A DNA stretch of 64,000 nucleotides from Forficula auricularia (Eukaryota > Arthropoda > Insecta > Dermaptera > Forficulidae). Made by a program: the position numbers and the translations under genes. The stretch is from the NCBI GenBank assembly GCA_024734495.1, contig JALMQS010000308.1, positions 119,181 through 183,180 on the forward strand, written 5' to 3'. The notes beneath the pieces were generated by a model that worked only from the letters and a program-made list of their open reading frames with translations, had not been told where the DNA came from and did no database searches. Of this stretch, positions 56,470-64,000 are shown piece by piece; within the stretch, counting starts at the first letter, position 1; each line of letters starts with the position of its first letter.

Positions 56470-57390
56470 GGTCACTATCAATTTCACATAGTGAATCTTT
56501 TTCATAAGGTCGTAGAGTGCATAATATAGGAAATTTCGTACAAATCGATCAAAGGTTCTAGACTTATTTTGATACTTGATAGTTCTATTTTTTTGAACAC
56601 CCCCACGCCCTCAATTTCGGTCCCCAAAAAAAATAATAATTATCTTTTTTATTATCGATTTATTTTATACTTAGTATATTTAATTTTTTTTGTTTGAAAA
56701 TTTTATAATTTAAATTATTTTACCCCTCCCCCCCTTAATTTTTGGTTCGAATTCCACCAAAATTTAATCATCTATAAATTTCAATGCACCAAAGCTACAA
56801 GTAAAATTTTGATATTCACAACACTAATTTGCTAACGTACTAACTAACTAACGTATACTAACAGACATTTTGACATAATTTTATTAATATATTGTAAAAT
56901 ATAATTATTTTGAAGTTCACTCATTAGAGCTTTTTTATTGACCAAAAGTTTCGCTTAATTTTCTTTTTTATCAAAATAGCTATAGCCCTTTTTGAGATAT
57001 TTTGAAAAGTTTCGAATCCTGCCGGGTGCTTAATTGTCATTTTCCTTTTTAAAATAATTTTTAAATATGTAAAATTAACTTAAATTAGACTTAAATATGC
57101 GCGGTTCGTTTACTTAAAGAAATGTTAAATTTCACGATTTATAGATTACAAACTTTCGGATAAAAAAATTAATTTTATCGTCATATGGGAATCCCTTTGA
57201 CTGTTGTGGGTAATAGTTTTAAATTTCGCACAAAACTTTGCTTTTCTGGCAAGGTTCAACTTTCTATTACATTCCGTTTTGCTGAAAAACGTATTTGACA
57301 AAATTTTCTGATTGGCCATCCCAGTGGCTCCATTTACCATCTACCCTGTGTTAGTGGTAAAAAGCATTTACTTTGCGACATACAACCGGC
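56470..57390. other. Spacer between the duplicated segments
   Basis: 56590-57010 resembles a decayed minus-strand B element (GTTCACTCATTAGAGCTTTTTT; CATTTTGACA). The rest (57010-57390) shows no recognised feature; the short minus ORF at 57340-57146 has no known domain. Confidence 0.4.
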
Positions 57391-57393
57391 CCT

Positions 57394-57975
57394 AAGTCGA
57401 TCGAAACGTCGTAGTTATATTGTATTATTTATTCTTGTTCAATAAATAATTATAATTAATCACAAAATTAAAAGCTTCAAAAGCTTCATATTACATACCT
57501 AGGTTGTTTTGTAACATTTTTGTTAAATAATGTGATGAATTTGATACATTCAAATGAAAATGTTAAAAGTGAAATTTTTCTTCTTCTCTTCGACATTATC
57601 ACATAAATTAATAGAGTTAAGAAACAAACGTAATCCATTTACTTTCTCACTTTTCTCTCCCCCCCCCTCACCCCACTGTCTTCATAAATAAACGTTTCAA
57701 ACGGAACACAATACACGATTCATTGGATTTCAATTGAATTTTTTTTTCATAAAGGAAAAGTGTGTGTGGGGGGGGGGGGTTGTTAGGAGGCGAGATCGTG
57801 CCAACAGATTCATAAATCACCGTATAATAAATGTATGGGGGGGGGGCTGAACTTGCTTCCATTTTATAGAATCTAAATGTTTACTTAATTCGTTAGATAA
57901 TAATTTGCATACAATAGATGGAATTCTATTTCCGAAATAGCCAAGTGGAATGGAAATATATTCCCTTCACCCTTG
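57394..57975 (+). repeat. Direct duplication, right copy
   Basis: Second copy of 55856-56466. It starts mid-motif inside the hammerhead-like stem (AGTCGATCGAAACG) and ends in the C-rich tract before 57980. Confidence 0.8.
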
Positions 57976-57979
57976 CCCC

Positions 57980-58470
57980 CCCACCCGTCCCCCCTTGGGC
58001 TGTGCAATGTTATTAAAGTCGCTCTTTTTGACAAGTGTCATGACACAAGCGGGCATAAAAGAAGCTTTCTTCCTTTTTGGAGTTGAATTCTTTACGCCCT
58101 TCGTGTCAAGGGCATACATATGAAAGAGAGAGAGAGCTAAACGTGGACTCTCAGGCCCTTTGAATTTCAAGAGACGAAGGGTCGTTCGTTGTTCGGGAGA
58201 GACTTTCCTTCTTCCCTCTAGCTGAGGGCGCATTATGTCGTCGGGGATGTCAAAATCAACTGGACCTCTTCACAAGATATGCGATACGTAAATGGGATTA
58301 ATCGAAATGGAGAGGGAATTCTTCGGAAAATATTTCAATTTATGATCATTTCGTTTTATCCTCTTATATTTAATCTAACAAATCAGATTCGGAAATAATA
58401 GGATGAAAATAGAAAGGGTGTTTTAAGGGTGCATACTCAACAATGAATTTCTAAATTTATTGATATACAT
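57980..58470 (-). other. Non-repeat sequence with an 88-codon ORF
   Basis: The minus-strand ORF 58233-57967 (MRPQLEGRRKVSPEQRTTLR start) is basic and crosses sequence less AT-rich than average. No domain recognised, and the end runs into a poly-C tract, so it is weak as a gene. Confidence 0.2.
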
Positions 58471-58714
58471 TATATTGGAGCATTGGGGACATTCCCAGCC
58501 AAATAGGACGGTTTGAAAATTTTAATTTTTGATTTGCTTCATTTTTTGACATTCTTCCTGGTAAATTTAAAAATTTTTTTGATCACCCGTTTAAAAGATA
58601 TCGAATTTCGGTTTTTTGAGATATTTCTAAAAAAAAAAACAAAAAAAAACACTTTTTTCATGCACGATTACAATACTTGACCATACCATGTATGACAAAG
58701 TAAAAAGGGAAACA

Positions 58715-58765
58715 ATTATAGAGCCTGATGAAGCCACAATAAATTGGTGAAACGTTGCATTTGGT
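58715..58765 (+). ncRNA. Hammerhead-like motif (CUGAUGA/GAAA)
   Basis: CTGATGA (58725-58731), A, stem II GCCA/UGGU, GAAA (58749-58752), CGTTGCAT. The core is intact; stem I is limited to about two pairs (GC/GC). Confidence 0.5.
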
Positions 58766-58802
58766 CGTATGATTTAACACGGTGTCTAGTTCTTTCCTTC
58801 TT

Positions 58803-59281
58803 ACTTTACCATACAGGATATGGTCAAGTATTGTAATAGTGCATGAAAAAAGTGTATTTTTCCTTCTTTTTTTCGAAATATCTCAAAAATGGCTGAAACT
58901 ATTTTGATTAAAAAAATTGAGCTAAACCATGGCATTTCGCTCTACAAAAAAGCTTTAATAAGTGAACATCGAAAAAATTATATCTAGTGTGAATATCGAA
59001 ACGAAATTTTAGTCCATTGAGATTAAGTGCTGATTAGATTTTGGAGTATATCGACCCAAAATTAAGGGGGGTGGAGGGGGGTTATCTAGGCCATTTGAGC
59101 AAACTCAACCAAATTTTGTATACATAATCAGTGGACCCCCAGGAGTCTAAAAATGCAAAAACTAACACTCCCTCCCCTACATGATTATAAATAATTTTAT
59201 TAAATATTAAATATAAGTGAGGGGCCAGGTTGTATGTTAAAGTCAAGTGGATGGCCATATCAGAACAGGTCAGTTTATTTT
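58803..59281 (+). mobile_element. Helentron-like element B, copy 5
   Basis: 5' ACTTTACCATACAGGATATG; 3' TTAAAGTCAAGTGGATGGCC ... CAGTTTATTTT. It ends only 34 bp before the exon-like island at 59316. A 5' fragment on the minus strand is at 58705-58640. Confidence 0.65.
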
Positions 59282-59315
59282 AAATATTAATATTCTTTTA
59301 TATTTTTTGTTTTAG

Positions 59316-59422
59316 AGAATCGAGCCCACCTAGAGAAATGCATTCAAGATAATAGGAATGAAAAAGGACATTTTATTCATTTGAGTGGCGGAAATCGACC
59401 AGGGCAGACGCGGTCTTCCAAG
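59316..59422 (+). other. Exon-like island (107 bp) with strong splice sites
   Basis: A T-rich acceptor (TATTTTTTGTTTTAG) precedes AGAATCGAGC, and the segment ends TCCAAG before GTAAGAGC, a near-consensus donor. One frame is open: two bases complete a codon, then NRAHLEKCIQDNRNEKGH and on to TRSSK (35 codons). The other frames have stops. Entry phase 1 agrees with exit phase 1 of the islands at 34064 and 8496. No known domain was recognised. This is the best candidate for a host coding exon here. Confidence 0.45.
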
Positions 59423-59459
59423 GTAAGAGCAAATCGACTAAACTATAATTATTAGTTGA

Positions 59460-59502
59460 ATAAATGATGAAGACAATGCCTTCGAAACTATAGTCTCTAG
59501 AA
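59460..59502 (+). ncRNA. Degenerate hammerhead-like motif
   Basis: AATGATGA, an imperfect GAAGAC/GCCTTC stem, then GAAACTATAGTCTC, the same 3' half as the Penelope hammerhead at 47530-47580. The C3-U4 of the core is AA or AT. Confidence 0.4.
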
Positions 59503-59639
59503 ATAATTAAAAATTATTTTATTTAAAAAACAAAAGACTCTCTCATTTTATTTTTAACCTAAAACTATAATTAATTTTCATACATCATTAATACATTATT
59601 AATTAGTATAAGTCATATTAATATTACATCATATTATAC

Positions 59640-59919
59640 TCAAAACAACCAACTTTTATCATGAAAAAATTGTGGGGTGGAATGGAGGGCACGGGGTGGG
59701 GTGGTACAGTGAGGGGTGAGGGTCCAGAGGTGTAGTGGGGTGGTGGGGTGGGGACGGTGGTTGGGCACGAGTGCATTGTGCGGGGGTGGGAGGTGCTGGG
59801 TGGGGTTCGGGGAGTGTAGTAGGTGGGAGTGGGGTATGAGGGTGGGGTTCGTGGGTTGGGGTCCAGGGGGCGTGCCCCTGGCCAGCAAGAAGGCCGCCGA
59901 AGGCGGGCCTTGCAGCTAG
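59640..59919 (+). mobile_element. Helitron H1-family 3' end with G-rich tract
   Basis: Ends GGCCGCCGAAGGCGGGCCTT, GCAGCTAG before T, matching H1. Upstream lies a strand-asymmetric G-rich tract (59675-59870, repeats of GGGGTGG and GGTGGGG). The ORFs crossing this tract are low complexity. The 5' end is not identified. Confidence 0.65.
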
Positions 59920-60287
59920 TTAAATATAAGAGAGGGGCCATGTGGATGGTCACATCAGATTATTTCCTCTGATTTCTTACATCTTCAAAATATATTTGAA
60001 AATTAAAAAAAAAATTTAATTTGACTTCACAATTTTTAAAATCTCGGGGGAGGGCTCCCTGTCACATTTTGTCACAAATCTGAGATGAGATGATTAGATT
60101 TTGGTGCATATCGACCCAGGGGGTGGAGGGGGTTAAAAATTAAAAATCTAGACCGTTTGAGTCAACTCAACCAAATTTTGCATACATAATCAGTGGACCC
60201 CCAGAAGTCTAAAAATGCAACGTAATTTGTGACGTAAATGTGACGTAATTTATGGACGGCGCCTAAATAACACTGGACAATATTTTT

Positions 60288-60967
60288 ACTTTACTATACA
60301 GGGTATGATCAAGTATTGTAATCGTGTATGAAAAAAGTGGTTTTTTGCTTGTTTTTTTCGAAATATCTCAAAAACGGCTGAAACTATTTTGATTAAAAAA
60401 ATTGAGCTAAACCATGGCATTTCGGTCTACAAATAAACTCTAAAAAGTGAACATCGAAAAAATTATATTTAACGAGATAATAATTGTTTTGTCAAAATGT
60501 CTGTTAGTTTGTTCGTTATCAAATTTTTGTGGACTAGCTAGCTCAAAAACTAGTGTGAATATCGAAACCAAATTTCACACGTAATTTTGGTCCATTGAGA
60601 TTAAGAGCTGATTAGATTTTGGTGCATATCGACCCAGGGGGTGGAGGGGGAGTTAAAATTAAATATCTAGACCGTTTGAGTCAACTCAACCAAATTTTGC
60701 ATACATAATCAGACCCCCAGAAGTCTAAAAATGCAAAAACTAACCGACAAAAATGGTGGGGGGAGGGGGGGGGTGTAGGGTCAAAAAATGAAAATCTTGA
60801 CCATTTACCAAACTCAACAAAATTTTGTATACATAATCAGTGGGACACCAGAAGTATAAAAATGCAAAAACAAACCCCCTCCTACATGATTATAAATAAT
60901 TTTAGGGGCCAGGTTGTATGATAAAGTCAAGTGGATGGCCACATCAGAACACGTCAGCTTATTTTTT
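60288..60967 (+). mobile_element. Helentron-like element B, copy 6
   Basis: 5' ACTTTACTATACAGGGTATG; 3' ATAAAGTCAAGTGGATGGCC ... CACGTCAGCTTATTTT. Just upstream, 60205-60275 (GTGACGTAATTTATGGACGG) looks like the end of another DNA transposon. Confidence 0.65.
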
Positions 60968-60999
60968 TATCAATTTTCGATCGTCAAGAGTAAAGTAAG

Positions 61000-61680
61000 A
61001 TTTAAAATGATACCAAAATCTCATCATGTGATTATTTGTGACTAATCCCTTTTTGAACGAGACCTCTTCATTTATCAATTACGCTTGGTATAACAAGAGC
61101 CTTGGAGAGCTTATCCGAGCCCCTGGATCTTATCCTGGACCCTCTTATTAAATATTTATTATTACACAAATGATTGAAAAACGCTCGTACTCAGGCCCTT
61201 TCTCTGCCCTTCATGCAGGAAACCACCCTTTCCAATTTAATTTGGTGAGCCCCGAGCCCTCTTCTGAGACCGGGCTGCAGCCTCCCTCTCGGCGCCGCTG
61301 GGTATAACCCCAAAAAGAAAATGGGGAGAGAACGATCTATTATAAATACTAGGGGGTAAATAAAAATGTTTTCTCCATATAATGAATGATAAGGGTGTGT
61401 AAAAATCACGTTGACCCAATATTTACTTGAGAGCGTAAATTGTAAATTGAAATCGTTTTGAAAGAATTGCATTTAAAACTAAAAATAATTGTTAATGAAT
61501 TGTAAATTAGCTCAGTTAACATAGGGGTTAAATAACACACGTATTTATTATTACAGATATATTTATTTACAAAAAGGGGGTTATACATATTCATGTCTAG
61601 GGGGTCATCGTGAAAACATCTTAAAACTTTCATCGTATACTGCTATCAACTGCAAGCTAACAAATCGACAAACATGTCAT
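61000..61680. other. Unassigned sequence
   Basis: 61190-61310 is G/C-rich (GGGCTGCAGCCTCCCTCTCG) and has open frames on the minus strand, but no recognised protein. The rest is AT-rich. Confidence 0.3.
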
Positions 61681-61689
61681 CTTAAGCAG

Positions 61690-63065
61690 CAGTGGCTTTC
61701 AGCTGCCCACCGCCTTGTCAACAACTGACTCTCAGTTGCAAATCACATTCACACATGCATATGAGTCAAGGAGCTAAGGAGGAACAGCTAGGCTAGAAAA
61801 TCAGGAGTGGGGGTGTCTCCAGTCAGGACAGGCATTTCCCCTCCAGCCGCCATCTTGGGATTGGTTCAAAACCTTCTCTTCCCATCTGAACGTATGTTAA
61901 TAGTATCCATCTTTAAGACGGTTCTTTTTATTATTAACAGTGATAAAAAACAAGTTTGATTTTCTTCATATATTTTTTGTTTTTTATTAAAATTGTTTAT
62001 GTTTTAGATTAGACTGTATATATTTTAATTTTCCTTAAAAACAATATTGTTAGGGCTCTCTTGAGGTGAGTGCTGTGTGGCGCTTTGATGCCGCGCCCCC
62101 ATCAAGTCGATGGGGTCCTAACAATCTGTTGAGTGCAGAGTTGTAGGTTGCGTGCTCTATAGGTGTGTGCAGGGAGGGGCTGCTGGATGGCGGTGGCCCC
62201 TCCAGATTCACTTGTTCGAATCGAATTCGCTTCTTCAGTCGGAATCGAGTCGCTTTAATTATAGCATGGCTGAATATATTTCGCTCATGCAAAAGCTGAC
62301 GCAACGATCCGACTGAGTCATCTAGCGGCCGTGTCTCAAGGCTCGTCGCCATGAGCGAGAGCGGGCCGCTACACCACACCCTTCTTTCTTGGGTGATTGC
62401 CGATTACCGACTAAGTCAGCCGGGCAAGGCTCTATCCACCTAGCTGGTGTGTCAAGAACACACATACAAAATTGGGATACATACATATATATATATAACT
62501 TTTGAACGGAGGGTGGTTTTGAGGTCTAGTGACCATGATCGGAGAAACTATAATGGAATTTTTCGGAAGTTGCACATGAGAGTGAGCCCAATAGGTATAT
62601 TTCTTCGAAATCTACCTAATAATGGGTACGAGTGCGCTCTTTGTTTTATCAAATTTTTACTGAAAGTAGCTATTTAAATTCATTGCAGATCTAAGAAATA
62701 ACATTTTTGAATATTTATTTATATATATGTTCTATTTAAGAACCTTTTTATTTAAAAATATATAGTTTAAACTATATAAATATTAGCATTGCTCTTATGG
62801 GCATTCTCTATTCTACCCAATCCCAAGATGGCGGCTGGTGACGTCAGGTGGAGACACTTTCTCGAGCTAGCCTTCCCTCCCTACCTCCCTGATATGAGTG
62901 CATGGGGATGCACCGTTAGTCAACAGCCCATGGACACAAGTTGTCATTGTATTAGAGTATTTGTGCCAGAAAGCCCTGAGCTGGGCTTTAACGGGACACA
63001 ATAGCTCGCTAAAAAGAAAGAATGCAGCCACCCAGCCTACAAGGGTAGAGAGCACACATTTGGCA
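61690..63065. mobile_element. Inverted-repeat element containing an LTR-like repeat
   Basis: CCGCCATCTTGGGATTGGTT (61848) is inverted at 62815 (AATCCCAAGATGGCGGC). The outer parts (61690-61840 and 62850-63060) also match loosely in inverse. The LTR-like repeat 62048-62374 lies inside. Confidence 0.5.
62048..62374. repeat. GC-rich LTR-like dispersed repeat, copy 2
   Basis: TGTTAGGGCTCTC to GGGCCGCTACA, matching 5376-5716 with small indels (shared GTGCTGTGTGGCGCTTTG; AGTCATCTAGCGGCCGTG). No coding sequence recognised. Confidence 0.55.
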
Positions 63066-63069
63066 AACA

Positions 63070-64000
63070 TATGATCTTTAAAACAGAAATTAAGAAAATT
63101 CCTTTAAATAATTTCCTACATATTTTTTCATAGTTCAATTTGAAATCCAGGTCAAAATAGTGGATCAAATTAGTTAAACTCTCGGCGTTTTGTTTAAACA
63201 TCTAATTTTCATTAGGACCTTTTATTTTCCTGACTGCCGCTGAACTTATTTTAATTCTTAATTTATTAATAATAATACTTAACATAATATTACCAACACT
63301 ATACAAATCATTAAACAAAATATCCATCATCCAATGATTTATATGCTTATATGTTTTGCTAAAAATGGGAGGGGGGGGCTGATAATAGCACGTCAAGTTT
63401 TTGGATTATTTATTTATTTATTTAACCGCTATATTATGAATAAATAATAAAATTCATTTATTTGCTTTTTGCCCAATTTATTTTTACTTAGCATAATTCA
63501 TTTTATTTCTCTCTGTTTTTCATTATGTTAATGTTTATATGTAACAAATTTGTTTTAAGGCTTTTGCCGTCGAAAATTAAATAAATAAATAAATTTAACG
63601 CCATTTTCATGATTTTATGTTGTCGATGACATATTATCGAGTGATTAAAAAGACGAAAAAATTTAGCATGAAATTGCATCTTAAGACATATGTCGCCTGA
63701 ATTTCTGGAACAGCGAACTCTTTTCGAATGCAAAATCATTGGAAAGTATAATATGTTGCAAATCTCATATCTCATTTCGCTGTTTCCCCAACATTAAAAT
63801 AGCATATTCTATTCTCATGGGAAAATTTGACACCAGAATTTTAGGGCAAAATGTGGGTAAATTGTCCCTTTGGAGAATATAAATAGTAGATAACATTATG
63901 TTCACTCCCGGGACCTAAAATGTCATTTAAAATTTTGATTCGACGATAATATCGAACTATGAATTCTATTTGATTAATTATTTTTTTAGATTTCGTAGTT
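63070..64000. other. Unassigned AT-rich sequence
   Basis: Contains short TTTA and AAAT runs (63405, 63580). No repeat family of the window and no coding signal recognised. Confidence 0.4.

Noticed and set aside
59640..59953. Proline- or glycine-rich protein genes on both strands
   Set aside because: The frames come from a low-complexity G-rich tract in a Helitron and have no domain.
62390..62450. tRNA or primer-binding site after the LTR-like repeat
   Set aside because: A partial A-box-like string on the minus strand only; no B box and no match I can justify to a tRNA 3' end.
1..64000. A coherent host operon, biosynthetic cluster or defence system
   Set aside because: No set of adjacent intact genes is present; the window is dominated by nested mobile elements.

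Overview
This is a eukaryotic, AT-rich, gene-poor stretch that looks like arthropod (most likely insect) heterochromatin or a giant-intron region. I base this on the repeat types: an 'AACCGACTTCAAAAA' dispersed repeat, Helitron and Helentron-type elements, a Penelope-like retroelement with hammerhead ribozymes, R4/Dong-like and jockey/CR1-like LINE ends, tRNA-derived SINEs, and Tc1, hAT and PIF/Harbinger remnants. The species cannot be named from the sequence. No intact host gene is visible. Four short exon-like islands (about 8.45, 12.6, 34.0 and 59.4 kb) are the only hints of host coding sequence. Two of them (33,992-34,064 and 59,316-59,422) have good splice signals and compatible reading phase.

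Layout. 0-4.1 kb: two inverted copies of the AACCGACTTC repeat around a 2.3-kb palindromic element (G1) that holds a second nested inverted repeat. 4.4-6.8 kb: hairpin and foldback elements split by a GC-rich LTR-like repeat and a complete short Helitron. 7.2-10 kb: a third AACCGACTTC repeat, an exon-like island and two MITEs. 10.1-12.4 kb: palindromic element F1 carrying two inverted Helentron-like B copies. 12.6-16.5 kb: an orphan coding-like fragment, a hAT remnant, a Helitron containing an inverted hammerhead pair, and a foldback with two tRNA-like arms. 17-18.6 kb: palindromic element G2 split by a 5'-truncated LINE. 19.6-21.3 kb: element D1 (DUF4817 remnant) split by a Helentron-like C copy. 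21.7-25.2 kb: a PIF/Harbinger element whose Myb-like gene is split by a C copy holding a 119-bp tandem array. 26.5-27 kb: a Tc1-like MITE. 27.6-34 kb: G3, an inverted-array C copy, a hammerhead with an unusually long stem I, nested B and AACCGACTTC copies, and another C copy. 34-42 kb: Helitrons, an exon-like island, SINEs, palindromic hammerheads and G4. 42.6-45 kb: D2 with a LINE. 47.5-49 kb: a Penelope-like element with RT, GIY-YIG and hammerhead. 49.4-55.8 kb: TIR and foldback elements with R4-like and other LINE ends. 55.8-58 kb: a direct duplication. 58.5-61 kb: B copies, an exon-like island and a Helitron end. 61.7-63.1 kb: an inverted-repeat element with a second LTR-like repeat.

The most notable theme is self-cleaving RNA. 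About twenty hammerhead-like motifs of several sequence families occur, many as head-to-head pairs inside palindromes. At least one lies directly downstream of a Penelope-like ORF. A second theme is nesting deep enough to give empty-site evidence: D2 and the Harbinger Myb gene show the exact insertion points of the C elements (between T residues, as known for Helentrons). A third theme is an LINE/SINE pair sharing the same 3' tail.
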